Of a stretch of 64,000 nucleotides of DNA, positions 36,109 to 49,500 are shown piece after piece; position 1 is the stretch's first letter; each line of letters begins with the position of its first letter. The DNA comes from Phanerodontia chrysosporium (Eukaryota > Basidiomycota > Agaricomycetes > Polyporales > Phanerochaetaceae): positions 1,860,001 to 1,924,000 of the forward strand of contig MJGA01000005.1 in the NCBI GenBank assembly GCA_001910725.1, in the 5' to 3' direction. The notes under the pieces were generated by a model, which worked only from the letters and a program-made list of their open reading frames with translations, was not told the origin of the DNA and searched no databases. Position numbers and translations under genes: made by a program.

Positions 36109-37283
36109 ATGACCGATTGGCATGAATGGACAGAAGACGAGCTCGCGCAGCTGCGTGCACGCGAGCTACAGCACTACCCTTTGGGCCTGGTACGTGCACT
36201 GCTTATTCTACGCTCTCAACACGTTTGACCCATACGCCACAGGACAGCGCGAACCGCGTCCAACTGTGGTTCGGCCCCAGTGGCCCCGACCTCGTCGTGA
36301 AATCGCTCGACAACTCCTCGCCCGAGCTCACGGTGCTGCGCACCCTACTCGCGCGCCCTGCACCGGGCAATCGGACGGTGCCCACCGAACTTATTGCCTG
36401 CGATGCGACGACGCTTGCGATCATGCCCGCGCTGAACCGCACGACGGGCTACGCGATTTGGCCCGACCTTGACCGGATCCTGCAATTTGCGCACGACCTT
36501 CTAGAGGTACGCTCGCCGCTTTGACCGACGCAAAGCCCTCGCTTAGCAGCTCTTTTTGTCGCAGGGGATCGACTTCATGCATTCATTGGGCATCGCACAT
36601 TGTGTACGCGACGCACTTCTATTTTTATGTATCTATGCTCATTATTTCTGGTCCGCTTAGGATGTGCACCCAGATAATGTCGTCCAGGCGGTTCCCACCG
36701 CGGAGTACGGCCCTTCTGTAGAGGCCGGGCGGATTTACATCATCGACTTCGGCATTTCTCGCTTCGTGCCAGCGAAAGCGGCTTTGCCGCGGTAGAGGCC
36801 ACTGAGATGCAGGGCCACTACACCCCTCCAGAGGGGCGCGACGCAGCTGAACCGTTCTCCTACGATGTCTACTGCGTGGGCAGCGCTATCACAGCCGTCT
36901 GTCGTGTAGGTACTTCCGGCCCGTCATGCCACGCTCCTGCTGACTCGGAATGAAGGACACCGCGCATAACCTCTCCCGCGCTAACCGCGTCCCACTGTCT
37001 TTGTGGGCTTTTACGAAGGCTTTGACGGTGGCCAACCCCGCTTGCAGGCCCTCTATACGCCACGCCCGCAAGATCTTCGCCCTTCTCTACCGCTGGTTGC
37101 GGCTCACGCGCTGGGTTCACTGGTTCCTTCCGATTCCGCAGGCGTAAGTCATGCCTCGTCTCCCAACAACGCTCGTTCTGACCGTGGTCTGTGCGCAGGG
37201 ATCGTATTGACTTGTATGGCTGGTATTTCTTCTGCCGCCTCGTGCTCTCCGCTGCCAAGCGTGGTGGGCATTCGCGCCCATAA
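36109..37283 (+). CDS. Protein kinase-like protein, basidiomycete type
   Basis: Small kinase-fold protein. Exons 36109-36189, 36243-36506, 36565-36603 and 36661 onward are clear. The N-lobe is LWFGPSGPDLVVKSLDN (VxK lysine), with no typical glycine loop. The catalytic loop, formed across an intron, reads HCDVHPDNVV (catalytic Asp and Asn present, HRD replaced by HCD). The metal motif is IDFGISRF. The following part GFAAVEATEMQGHYTPPEG then SYDVYCVGSAI continues in another frame: one base is missing near 36768-36771. The C-terminus (NPACRPSIRHARKIFALLY then RWLRLTRWVHWFLPIP) and a last exon starting DRIDLYGWYFFCRLVLSAAK resemble the tail of a mushroom kinase group. The exon join near 36905-36950 is unresolved. 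Substrate unknown. Confidence 0.7.
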
Positions 37284-38252
37284 GCTCAGGTCTCGTGCCC
37301 GAATACAGTTTGAGGGGCGAACCGACTTGCCCAACACGTGTACTACTAGGATGTCTTGGATATTGATGTTCGACATGACACTTCCGCTGCGTCGTGCGTT
37401 TTGCTATCAGGCCGAGATGACATATTGCTCTGCCTAGGGTTCCTGTGCAAATTGTGGCGCGCGAATGTTTGATGTTATGTCATTTCTAGCCAGGGTCCCC
37501 CGGAACATCTCGCTGTCATCCCGTCTGCACGGTGCGTGGCCCACTGCTTTTTCGGGAAGCGTCGCTCATTGCGCTGACCATACCGCCTGTGCGAACAGCG
37601 GGCAGCGGGCTGCCGTTCGCGAGGAGCGGCGGGGAGCCTACAACCGAGCTGAACAGGATGCGAGCGGAGTGCCACCTTCCCCATGGGGCTCTGTGCAAGA
37701 TCGTGGAGGTAGAGCTGCCCGTCGGAGCTCGTGCAGCCCTCCCAGTGAGGAGCCCGTGTGACGAAATGCCCGCACGTACTGCTTCCTGGTAGCTTAGCGT
37801 CAGAATTACACCATGCGGTACGTAAACCAGGCGGCTGACTCTGAGCTATCGAGATCCTGCGGACGGCTACCAGCCTTGGTCATGGTCACAAGGGCAGCCT
37901 GGCGCGTTGTCCACGAAAACCCGACGACAGGAAGCCGCGGGGAAATGATGCACGCAGGCATGCTTGTGCGACGTCACCGGAGGTGGGTCGTCATTACCGG
38001 GAAAGCATTCGCAGAAGCCGCATGAGCGTTCCCATCTCCATGTCCGGTGCACCGCCATGGACATACTGTCCGAAGCAGGTCCCGGCGGTGCGTCTGTCTG
38101 GCAACTACGATGACATAATATACAACGGTCGGGTGACGTCTTCGCAACAGACATATAATACCGCAGAATAATATACAGAGAGTACCGCCATCTCTATCAG
38201 GCAACATCGCGACAGCCCTGCTGCCACGCACCCCGTAATAAAACAAAGGAGT
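37284..38252. other. Intergenic, nothing recognised
   Basis: About 970 bases between converging genes, with short frames on both strands and no family resemblance. Confidence 0.45.
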
Positions 38253-39579
38253 TCACTGGCCAGAAGCTTCCGCTCCTCGTTCAAACTGCATCATGGGCAT
38301 GGGTCTCGGCTGGCGATGCAGCCACGGGCTCACGAGAAGGGGTGGTTGTTCCCTGACTTGCGTCGCCGGGGACGGTGGCCGAACGTACCGCGGGATAGGA
38401 GACATGGACTCGTGTAGCTGCTCGGACGGCATATGCCTGGTGGCCTCGACCCACTGGTGAGTGCGGTCAGGTTCGTCCTAAATGCGCGACTGAGCACACT
38501 ACATGCGACATCACGCGAGAAAATACACCCACCGATGACACATAGCTGTCCCTGTCCTTCTCAGCGTCCAGGAACTTGTCAAAGGCTTCCATCGCCTGCA
38601 CGCGTTCCTCGCGCCTGCCGCGTTCGTATCCTTCCTTGAAGCCTTCATCAAAGCCTACTTGCTTGCCCTCCTCGAACCCGATCAAACGACCGGATGCTAG
38701 GCCCTCGGTCCTGCCGGCATGAAGCCCCTCTTCCTTGCCCTCCTCTAGACCCTCGCGTAGCCAGCCTCGTACCCCTCTGCGCGCCCATCCTCGAACCCGT
38801 CCTCCCTGCCGTCATCGTAGCGCCTGCGGATCTCCAAACGCATCCCTCGAGCCGGCCCTCCTCCCTCGCCTGCCACTCGCGCAGCGTCTGCTGGGCCGTG
38901 CGCGCCTGGTCCCGCGCGTCCGCGGCGGCAGCCTCAGCGTCGCTCCGGAGCCGCTCGAGGCGCGCGATGTCTGCCTCTGCGCGGCGGAGCTCGCGCTCAG
39001 CAGCGTCGGCGAGCATCCGGTAGCGTGTGACCTCCTCGCGGGCACGTGTCGCCTCGAGTTCGGCGTGATGCCTCGCGGCCTCCGCGGTGGTGGCACGGCT
39101 GAGGGCGTCGCGCGCACGCGTCTCGGCCGCACGCGCACGCTCCTCAGAGGCGTCTGCGCGCCGCATCTCGCCCTCGAGCCGGTCGCCCGTCGAGCGCAAG
39201 ACGGCCTTCATGTGGTGCACCTGGCGCTCCTCCTCGGCGAGCACGAGCGACAGCACGCTCGCGGCGTCGCTGTCCTTCTTGGGTCTGCGCGAATCCTTGC
39301 TGCGGTCGCGCTCACGAGACCCGCTGCGATGGGAGCTCGTCGAGCTGCTACGAGATTTCTTCGGCGCGATCAGGGAACGCAGGATACCTGGGTCCTGCAG
39401 CATGCCGCTTAACGGTGTGGGCGTCGACGTTACCTCCTTTAGTTCAAAGAGTGGGTCCAGGAGGGCGCTTGTCCTGCGAAAGCTGTCTGAACCACACGCT
39501 GCTGCAGGGTTAATAGGTCTGGAACTTACTCAATATCGGTGTACGAACTGCCGGGAGACAGCTCAGCTGTCTTTGCCAT
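38253..39579 (-). CDS. Coiled-coil protein with GX3 repeat tract
   Basis: Function unknown. The start is MAKTAELSPGSSYTDI; an intron near 39480-39532 joins it to DFRRTSALLDPLFELKEV. The Ser/Arg-rich part (SSTSSHRSGSRERDRSKDSR) is followed by about 130 residues of Ala/Arg/Glu coiled coil (RARAAETRARDALSRATTAE). Then comes a GX3 tract of about 60 residues: GFEDGRAEGYEAGYA, EGLEEGKEEGLHAGRTEGL, GFEEGKQVGFDEGFKEGYE. After QAMEAFDKFLDAEKDRDSYV an intron leads to a short Pro-rich end with the TGA at 38253-38255. Reading through needs one extra base near 38843 and near 38755. The GX3 pattern recalls Yae1/Lto1-type repeats, but the length and context differ. Confidence 0.62.
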
Positions 39580-40270
39580 TGTGAATGATCCTCTCTTTGC
39601 GAAATGTGCAGCTCGTCGAGAGGAGGGTACCTGCCCGCACGTTGACCTGGTGCGTCCGACGTGAGTGTAGGCTGCAAGGCCGAAAACGGACGGCTGCGGA
39701 AGGACATACGTGTTGAGACGACCGAGCCCATGCCGCCTGCACGTGTTGAGGCTATTGATGGGCAGATATCCTCGAGATACCGTTCGAGGAGGGTGCTCGG
39801 CGAGAGTACATGGTTGGCGATAGTCAAAGATTGCCGAGGCCGCAAAGAGGCGGAGCGCTGCAAAACCGCCGAAATGTCGAAGCGCCGATTGTCATTGTCA
39901 AGGCGTGGACCTGAACCGCCATGTCGAACCGATGTGCTCCGTCGCATGGGTCATCTGCTTCACAGGGGCTGCCGTAAAGGCCAGCAAGGTTGGAAAGTTT
40001 GGCCCCGCATTCACAGTTCTGCAGCTCATGACGGTATTGAGTCATCCATACGTGTACTGTGTTGGCAGGTAATTAAGCACTAGGCTCCTTCCGGCAGTAA
40101 TGATAGTTGATGTGTCGAGGAGCGAAAACAAGGGGTGTTCTCATAGAGCTGATGTTTGCTGGGAGACCCTGCGTGAGAAAGCTGGGAGTGTCGTGTGGTC
40201 ATATAGCCCGGATTTCGCGGCAGACTGGAAGGAGACAGACCCTCCGTTCAAGCCCCCCTCCTTCTGCTTT
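39580..40270. other. Divergent promoter region, nothing else recognised
   Basis: Upstream of both the GX3 protein gene and the orphan at 40271. Contains only shadow frames. Confidence 0.45.
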
Positions 40271-41165
40271 ATGAGCCACTGCAACGTCAAGCTGCCGCCT
40301 CTTCGCACGGACACGACACTCGGACTGGCGCGCCTCCCGCCAGACGGACGCCATTGTGGCGGGACTGCGAGTGAGTGTCTGACGTCGTCGTTGCCATTAT
40401 TATTTTGAGTTTAGCATCGCCGGTTAACCTTTCCCGGTCCAGTGAGTCCCCTGGCGCTGCCACCCACGAGCCCGGTCCCGGCGATTACGGGGCATGACCT
40501 CATGGCCATGTTTCCGCCGAAGTCGCCCCAGACGGTGCGCGCAGTGGGCGGCGCCGCGAGCTGCACCGTCTTTGCGCAGCAGGAGCGGGCCTTCCTCTCG
40601 AGCGCACCGCCCGTGCGCACCTTTTCACGGCACGACCCAGGCACTGCGGACCGCGTGGACTCGCTCCGTACGGCAACGCACAGCACGCCACAGAGCTCTC
40701 CCGCCTCGCCGACTGTAGCGACCTTAAGCGGTAAACGTGCCCACAAACCGCTAGTGATCTGATGCTAAGGGCAACTCGCACGCAGGGGATAAGCTTCTTG
40801 ATGGAAAAGACGACCGAGAGGTTACGGCAAACAATGATCGTCGCATCGCTGCATGCGGCCATTCTTCTCAGAAGGGCCGCACTAGCTTGAAGGACTCGGG
40901 AACGCGCCGCTCTCGCTCTCGCGCATGCTCCGACGCAACCAGGTCTCAGGGTGCGCATGACCTCCCCTCTTTCGGATCTTGTCCTGAGTCTGTTCTCTCT
41001 GCTCAAGCCTTGCCCGTCGCCGACGGCCTCGCGGCAGGGGTCAAGTCGTCCTTGACCGCCATTCACGCCCGCCGACTCGACAAAGAAACCGGTCTCACCT
41101 TCATCGAGACCAACTATCGAAAGGGGAACGAGGCACCATTTGTATTTGTGAACCAGGTCATCTGA
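40271..41165 (+). CDS. Uncharacterised protein, 255 aa
   Basis: Exons 40271-40370, 40443-40730 and 40786-41165 join in frame. The N-terminus is MSHCNVKLPPLRTDTTLGLA. The middle is Pro/Ser/Thr-rich (SPVPAITGHDLMAMFPPKSP, TFSRHDPGTADR) and looks disordered. A basic stretch RRSRSRACSDATRSQG follows. The C-terminus is better ordered: AIHARRLDKETGLTFIETNY then RKGNEAPFVFVNQVI. No known domain. Good splice sites and a stable frame favour a real gene. Confidence 0.55.
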
Positions 41166-41713
41166 CATTTCGTCCGAACGCTCTCGCCAGGGGGGCGAAA
41201 CCTTGCGGAAACGTGCTATGTATACGTGCCACTTCTCTGGGATTTATCATGTAACTATTTACCGGGCATATCAGTCGGGGCTGGCGTATGTCTGTGTGTA
41301 CTCGTGCCTCGTACGCCTTCAACACGGCCTCGGGCGGCGGTAGATGAGTCCTGTATCCTTTGCCTAGAATCGCATCCTGTATTACTTTCTACAACGCCTT
41401 CCCTATGCGGGGCGCAGACGCCTGATGGCGCATCTGACGCGCCACGGCGCTCAGCGGTCTCCGGGGTCGCCATCACGCGCCTATCCGCGACCGAAGGGCG
41501 GTGACACTCGAGTCGAACTCCCTGCTCGTCCAACACGGTGCCGACAACCTCGAATATTTATTCTTCAACATATCTGGACTACTCTCTCTCTTTCCCCCGT
41601 CGTATCTGCATACTGTGCTGCATACGCCACGCAAGCCCTCTCAGCGCTCGAACCGCAGCTGTACTAGTAGCACCGTCTGAGGAGCCCGGATCTGGACCTG
41701 CTTGAAGAAAGTC
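41166..41713. other. Intergenic, promoter of UPF2
   Basis: About 550 bases with a C/T-rich tract at 41580-41600. No gene seen. Confidence 0.45.
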
Positions 41714-44700
41714 ATGGAGTCGAGTACAAATGGAACTTTAGCGACAACAAAGCTTGACGAGGAGGAGGCCAAGCGGCAGAAGAGGGCGGCGCTGAAGGAG
41801 CTGAATGTTACCCAAGCGGGCAAAGGTACGTGTCTCGGTCGGTGTCTGCTGCGCCACGTTTTGAACGGTGTACAAGTGCTTTCCAAGAACCTGGACTCAT
41901 CCCTCAAGCGCAACACGGCCTTCACAAAGAAGCTGAGACAGTCCCTCGGCACCGAGAACCATGATCAGCTCATGAAGGACATCGAGGCCTTGTCCCTCGA
42001 GAAGTACGTTGACGAGCTTCCCGCCGGTGTGGTCGAGGGGATCTCGCGGTGTAAAACCGAGAAGGACGTTTGGAGTGCTGTAGAGGTGCGTGATTATATC
42101 CGACGGTTTGGAGATCGCGACCGACGCCTGGTTCGGCATTCAGGTTATCTCAGCGTTACACCGCCGTTTCCCTACGACCTTCACACCAGCTCTGGTCAGC
42201 TCTCTGAGTGCTGCGCTAGCGGCGCCCTCGAAGGCCGCAATGTCTGCGCTGAGTCCCGAGCAGCGTGAGAAGGAGGATGCTGCGCGAGTGACGCGACAGC
42301 GGCCTGTTCTGCGTGTATGCGCAGAGCTCGCCCTTGTCGGGATCATCAGGGATTCACCCAGCAGGAGCGGTGGAGAGTGGATCATGAAAGTTATCAGAGA
42401 ACTGGTATGTCGCTTTTGTCTTGCGAACAATCGTCTGGCTATAGGTGTTTGCAGCTCTCGAACGATCCCACACTCTCGTCTCTCCCCCTTCTGTCGACGT
42501 TCCTCAAGTCATACTCGCGCCCCTACCTTGGCCTCGTCCCCCCACCGTCTTCTAAGCAGATATCTGCTTCAGCTGAGCCAGGAACCTTGTCGGAAGAGAC
42601 CACCAAGGAGGCAAATGCCAAGGAGGCTGGTAGCGCCATAGCTAATGGCGCCGCAGCCCCAGTGACCAAAGAGGAAGATGAACTGGTCGAGAAGGACATC
42701 CGAGACCGCTTCAAGAAGATGTGCGAGGGATACTTTGACAATGTTTGCAAGAAACTTGTCATCGAGCACAACGTCAGTCGTGGCTATATGCTTCGACATA
42801 TCACAGGATTTATGCTCACTTTCTCTCTCTAGAGGCTGCAAGAGCAAGACAGGCGCAATCATGAAGCATACATTCGCTCAGGCGAGATCTTCGAGGACCG
42901 ACAACAAGCGTACGAGAAGATGACGAAGAGCTACGAGAAGCTGCTCGCTAGTTGTCAAACGTACGTGCTTGTACCCGCGCCACGATGGTCTCGCAGATAT
43001 CCATCACAACCTTTTACAGGCTTTCTGAGCTGCTGTACCTTCCCATGCCGAAGCTGCAGACTGCGTCACACAAGACTGACTCTATTCAGATCGGCTCTAA
43101 TACCGGCAGCTCACTCGGTGCCGACTCAGAACTCAATGACGACATTCGCGGCGGCAAGTGGGAAGACGAGGAGGAGCGCCGGTTCTTCGAGGATATCATC
43201 GACCTGAAGGATTATGTCCCTCGCGGCGTGCTTGGCATCGAGGATGACGACCAGGATGACTCACAGGGCGAGAGCAAGGAGGAAAAGGAGAAAAAGGAGA
43301 AAGAGCGTGTCGAAGAAGAAGTCCGGAAACTCGAGGAAGAACTCGCGGACATGGAGGTCAATGAGGGTGTCAACGGCGCTTCTGGCCCTGCCTCAGAAGC
43401 AGAGGGAGAAGAGGGTACGGATGAGGATGATGGGTGAGTTGCTTGCATTGGCCATGTTCGTTTCAGCTGATTCCACTATGCCGTTAGCGCGGCTACACCC
43501 ACCCCGGGGTCGCCTAAGATTTCACCTCCCGGGACCCCTCAGATGGCACCGCAAGGACCCTCACAACTGTTGACAGCGCTCCTTGCCCGCCTCCCGGACA
43601 CGACGAACCGTGCCCTCATTGATCAGGCTGCAGTTGACTTCGCCTTCCTGAACTCTAAGGCCGCGCGCAAGAGGCTTGTCAAGGTAAGCTATTCTCCCTA
43701 GCCTCTGCACAAACTCTACTAATGAATGCTCCCCAGTTCATGAGTCAAACACCGAAGAACCGTTTAGACGTCCTGCCGCACTACTCGCGGCTGATTGCAA
43801 CCCTCAACAAGTACATGCCGGACATTGGCTCTGAGCTTGTTTCTGTGGTAGGCCCGAATGTCCGGGTGCGCAGTGTGCCACGCTCACATTCACATGATCT
43901 TAGCTCGATGACGAGTTCCGCTACCTGCAGCGAAAGAAGAATGTAGTGAAAGAGCTAGCGGACATGAGACGCAAGGTGGGGACCCTGCCGTCGCGTTGTG
44001 GCCTTCCATTCTGTCAGCTGACGGGACGGCGCGCCAGAATATCGCTTTCCTCTCCAACCTCACAAAGTTCAAGGTCGTACCGCCGCATGTGATCCTGCAC
44101 ATGTTCAAAGTGTGCCTCGACGACTTCTCCGGCACGAACATCGAGAACATTGCGATGCTGCTAGAGGGCTGTGGCCGTTTCTTGCTGCGGAGCGAGGAGA
44201 CGAGGCAGCCGTTCAGCAAGATGGTATGGCTGACGGCACAATCTCGTCGCGATCTGAACCTAACTGCTTGCGGTAGGTCGAGCTCATGAGACGAAAGCAG
44301 AGCATGCAGCATCTAGATCAGCGGCAGCTCCTGCTCCTTGAGAACGCATACTATCAGGTGCGCATGCATGCGTGCTCCTTGCGTGCCAAGGTGGTAATCT
44401 CATGAGAACTCTCGGCAGTGCAATCCACCCGAGCGCGCCGCCATCCCACAGAAGGAGCGCACGCCTATGGAGCTTTTCATTCGTCACCTGATCTACGACG
44501 TGCTGACGAAGAAGACGATCGACAAGGTGCTGCGCCTCATACGCAAGCTCGACTGGAATGATCCACTAGTGCAGAAAACCCTGCATAAGGTTTTCACGAA
44601 GCCGTGGAAAGTCAAATATGGCAATATCGCGCTGCTCGCGATGCTCACGTACGACCTGCAGCGGTATTACCCTGCGTTCTCTATCGCTGTCGTGGACCAA

Positions 44701-46033
44701 GTGCTGGAGGATATTCGGCGCGGCCTCGAGCAGAACGTGTACAGCATCAACCAGAGACGGGTCGCGACGATCAAATACCTCGGCGAGCTGTACATCTATC
44801 GGCTTATCGGATCGAGCATTATCTTTGACACGCTGTGGACGCTTGTCACCTTCGGTCACCGTGAGTTCTGCCCTTTCGCTTCACATGCGGGTGCCTGACA
44901 CGTCTTTTCCAGCCGAGGGCAGACCCTTGCCCGGCCAGCCGTGTCCGATCGACATGCCCGACGACTTCTTCCGCGTCAGGCTCGTTTGTGTGCTCCTCGA
45001 CACCTGTGGCATGTGCTTCGACCGCGGCACACAGCAGAAGAAACTCGACAATTTCTTGACGTTCTTCCAGCTTTACATCCACTGCAAGAATCCGCTGCCC
45101 ATGGACATCGAGTTCATGGTCTCTGACTCGCTCGAGGTCAGTTTGGCGTGGTGATGGGTGTAATAACATTGACGAATTTTGCAGGCTGTCCGCCCGAAGA
45201 TGGCACTATTCAAGAATTTCGAAGAGGCTGCATTTGCAGTCGACGAGATGTTCAACGCTGCTTTGCAAGACGCAGGATGTAAGTCACTCTAGGACATTTT
45301 TTGTGCATCTGATGGACCTTCGTTCCCAGTGACCAAAGGCGATGACAGCGGCGATGAAGAAGACGATGACGATGAAGAGCGGAGAGAAGGTCGCGACGAA
45401 GAAGATGGCGAAATGCCGAACGATACTCCGGTAAGTCAGCGAGACTATATGGTCGGTCAGTGGGTCTGACTATATTCAGATTGACGAGCGGCCTCAATCT
45501 CCGGACGCTGTTGTCCTGAAGGCATCGACGACACAAGAGAACCTTGGTCCCTCGGAAGACGACCTGGCTGAGTTCGAGAAAGAACTTGCAAAAATGGTCA
45601 TTGACAACACCGAATCACGGAAGGTGGACAAGAAGACCGCGCTGGCCCTCTGGGATCAGGCTGTGCCGCCGCCGGTCATTCGCAAGAAGCGCGTCGATGA
45701 TGCTGAAGAATTCCAGACGAACGCTGCAGAAGAACCAGGAGTCATGAAGTTCACGCTATTCACAAAACGCGGGAACAAGCAGCAGATGCGCGAGCTCGCT
45801 ATTCCCGCCGAGTCTGCTCTTGCGGTTCAGACACGCACAGCTCAAATGCAAGACAAGGTGGAACAGCAGCAGCTGAAGAGGCTTGTTCTGGATTACGAGC
45901 AGCGCGAGGAGGCCGAGGAACTTCGGGGTAAGTTGTTGATTTCGGAGATGGATATGGTACTTACCGTTCCCCACTTGCAGCTCTGGAAACACGCAACCGC
46001 GCTGGTGCAATCAAGATTCGCTACGTTGGATAG
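41714..46033 (+). CDS. UPF2: Nonsense-mediated mRNA decay factor UPF2 (Nmd2)
   Basis: Scaffold that links UPF1 to UPF3 in nonsense-mediated decay. The start MESSTNGTLATTKLDEEEAK leads into the first MIF4G domain (TAFTKKLRQSLGTENHDQLM, then ALHRRFPTTFTPALVSSLSA). The second MIF4G includes SQLLTALLARLPDTTNRALI and RKRLVKFMSQTPKNRLDVLP. The third includes ELFIRHLIYDVLTKKTIDKV and WKVKYGNIALLAMLTYDLQR, then RRVATIKYLGELYIYRL. An acidic block follows (KGDDSGDEEDDDDEERREG), then the UPF1-binding region ending GVMKFTLFTKRGNKQQMREL and RNRAGAIKIRYVG. About fifteen short introns are present and the frame is intact throughout. A mid-protein Glu/Lys stretch (EEKEKKEKERVEEEVRKLEE) separates the first two MIF4G domains. 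Confidence 0.95.
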
Positions 46034-46515
46034 TGTCTGGCAGGTCCCTTGCTATCGCCCCTTTGTGGTGCTCAGCACACTCTCCTGGGCCAAGGCCTGT
46101 GAGGCGCCCCGGCCCCGGCTTGGAGCTACTGGCATGCTTTCTGCTGCGTCGCCCATGTGCCCGGCTTGGATGCTCTCAATGCCTTCGCTCAACATGGCTA
46201 GTATCGACTCGTCCCCGCAAGTCCCGGATCGCTCGCATCTTGTCCCTGATTGCGCCCTTGTCCTGGACGGTATCTCTCTCCGCCGAAGCACCGCTTGCAC
46301 GCTCATTAGCACAGCTTCGAGCTTTTGTATCAATACATGTTATGTTCAGTGAGAACGTTAATGAAATGTAGCGAATGAAATATGGTGTCGTGACCCGCCG
46401 TCGCGTCTCTTTTGACGCGTACTGTTGAGGGCGCCTAGCGCGTTAAATGACCTTGCCTCCTACTTTATCCTGTCCTCCACCTTGACCCTCACCTGGCGAT
46501 GGTCAGCGAACCTCC
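46034..46515. other. Spacer between UPF2 and the ATRIP-like gene
   Basis: About 480 bases holding the UPF2 3' region and the promoter of the next gene. Shadow frames only. Confidence 0.5.
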
Positions 46516-49500
46516 ATGGACGACGAAGATGAATACGACAAGTATTTTGCTCCCATTGACCTGAACGCGGCAGTGCTTGCCGAGCTCGACTCTGTTGAGC
46601 GCAAGTTCGCACAGACCCAAGTATCGAAACAACGCACAGAGCCCCCTAAACCACCACCACCAAAGAGGCAGAAGATACAGCATAGCTCCTCAGAGGACAG
46701 CCAGCTGGACGCGGTACCCATTGTTTTCGGTTTTGGTGGAGACTATCTCACGGGTGGACGCGATTCCGCTGTACGGTCAGCCCCTCAGCCGGCGGAACAA
46801 GAACCTCCTACCACCGCGAAGCCTCTGCCAACAAGGGCGAACGCTGTGTCGACGAACGGTTTCCCAGTTCCTACAGTTCAACCTCAGCCCACGCGACAGA
46901 CGCATGCCCAACAGTCGCGTACGCCGCAGGCTGTTAGCAGGCAGCACAGCGCGGCTCCTGCGAATGGCTCTCCCCAGGTCGCGCCGCGGGCCCAAACACC
47001 GCTGGCCACTACTGTTACGAGGCATAATACCTGGAAAAACAAGCCCCCTACCCCGGATACAACGACAGCGCCCTCAACATCTGTGTCCAAGCCTCCATCT
47101 GCGGGACAGTCCTATGCCCAGACACCGCAAGGACAAAGACCTTCTCCTGTTCAACGACAACTCTCCAACCAGGGCCCTTCAGCTATCACTGCACGTGCAC
47201 GCCAACCAACTGCTCCCTCTGGCAATGGACAGAACCACCCCCAATCCCAGGTCCAACGTCGGCCAAGTGTGACTGCGGGGCAGGTCCAGAACCAGAGACA
47301 GACTGACACGCATCGGCAAAATCCCCTGAAGAGACAACACTCAGAGAACGCCTCGGTGCAGCATGAAGGCCCTCGGCCTACGCCGAGGCCACGCAGGGCC
47401 CAAAGAACCCAAACAATGTCCGTGACCTTGAACTGGAGATTCTGAGAGCACAGCTTGCAGAAGTACGCGCATATACGCGTCATGTTTTGTCGAATCTGAT
47501 GAAATTGCTTCCAATAGGCCGTTGAGAAGAGAAAGACAGCTGAAGAGGCGCGATATGCGAAGGAAGGCGAGGTTGCTATTCTCAGGGCGAATATGGTTAA
47601 GGTGCATTTGCTAGTACATCGTCCGTGCCTCCTATCTAAAATCAATCTCTTTCAGACTACGCAAGAGCATCTCGCTGAAATTGCACGCCTTCAAGCCGCG
47701 AGAGAAGCTGCGGAAGCCGCGAAAGTACAGCTACTGAAAGAACAGAAGGAAGAAATAGAACGACTCAAGACGCAGTACACTTTTCGTGTAAGTATACAGG
47801 CTACCTCTATAACTCATCGTACCTAAGCAACTTTTCATGTGCTAGCAACACGAGTTGGAAACTACGTCACGCAAGGCACCATGGTCTGCGCAAGCCAAAA
47901 AGATACAGAGCCGACCTGTGGGCTCTCCTATCAGGACACCGTCTCAAATGCGCGCATGGAATTCTCCGCGTGTCTTCCAAGAGCAACCCAGCCAGTTAGC
48001 GCAAACTCCCCGGAGGCCTCGGTTCGGTGAAATATTCCCCAGCCCTGACGTATCACGCCTGAGGAAGCCTTTCCTTGTGCCAGAACTGAAGAAGCCTGGG
48101 CCAAGCGCGCTAGGTTTCGAAAGTGGCTTCACGCCGTCATCCAAGGCTTCCTCTCAGGTGGCCAAGGATAAGGGCAAGGCGCGCTTGCGTGAGTCTGTCG
48201 TTGCCGACGATGACGAAAAGGCGTTCTTTGCTCCCAGCTCATATGCGCCTGGGTCATCACCCCCGAGTCCGAGTCCACTAGAGAGAAGTCGACCGCTGGC
48301 CAAACTCGACTTGGTAGAGGATAATGCTGGACCTTCCGAGGAGTCTGCTTCTGCCACTGCCCCAAAGTCTTCATTGCAGGCGGCAGCTCCTGTGTCACAA
48401 GACGGCGAAGACGTGCTGATGGAAGAGGCCGCCGCTGCAGCAGAAGAAGAGAATGAAGACGATGAGTGCCATGAGATTGAGCCGCCCAACTGGCGAGACG
48501 AGGTATGTCTTTCTTGTCCTGTAGTACCGTAGTCTGACCACCATCGCCAGTTCCTCCGGGTGTTGTTCGCGCACACCCTGCCCGGCTCGGACCTCCCCAC
48601 TCTGCCTTCATTGCTCAACTATCCTATCCCGCCAACGGCGCCGGCAGACATACAGGCAGCATACACCTCTGTCTGTACGACCATCTTGGAGCATATAGGG
48701 GCGCCTGTCAAGTTAGGAGATTGGGGAGCCTATCTTCGGGCTTTCTCCAAGTCTGCAGCCGAGCTTGCGAGCATCCTCGTCTCAACGGTTACAGTATGTA
48801 CATATGGTGTTCTGTGGTATGATTCGCTAATTCCGCTGCCAGGTGTCCGCGCTCTCTGCTCTGTTCGACTTACTCCGCACGCTGTGTTATACGATTCCGT
48901 CTTTCACAACGTCGCTGATGACACCACCGCAAGAGGGCGCCCTTCCGCGAATATTGGCACCAATTTGCGAAAGTATTCGTACTATAGCACCCGCCAAAGC
49001 TACTGCCGATGCTGATGCAAGGTCCGAATTGGCACATCCAACATTTTCCTTGCTAGAAGCGTTGTCATGGAATATCTCGGAGGACTTGGCCTCTCAGTGA
49101 GTCGTTCGGCCCAATCGTCCGACTTAATGCTCATCCATCCGCAGCCTATCGGCCATCATATTGTACCCGGAATTTATGTCAATGTTCATCTCCTGCAGGC
49201 AGCCCCCCGACATATTGGCGCATGCGATGAAAGTACTCACTTTATTTGCAACTCGTGAGCGCATTCTAAACTAGCAGAGGGGTCCATTAACTCATCCATC
49301 TAGATACCTCACTATTTCGCCATCTACTGTCGCCTCCTGAGAGTGCGGGCGAATCTCAAGAAGCTCAAAGCAAAGATCTTGTCAACAACCATATCCACTC
49401 CTTAAGCTATTGCCTCATAGAACCGAGTCGCGATGGTCCTGAAGTAAGCCTTGCTGGATCTTAATATGACTACCACGCTGACAGTACCCCTAGCACAATG

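Noticed and set aside
46052..46333. Minus-strand gene between UPF2 and the ATRIP-like gene
   Set aside because: Low-complexity shadow with no splice support or family resemblance.
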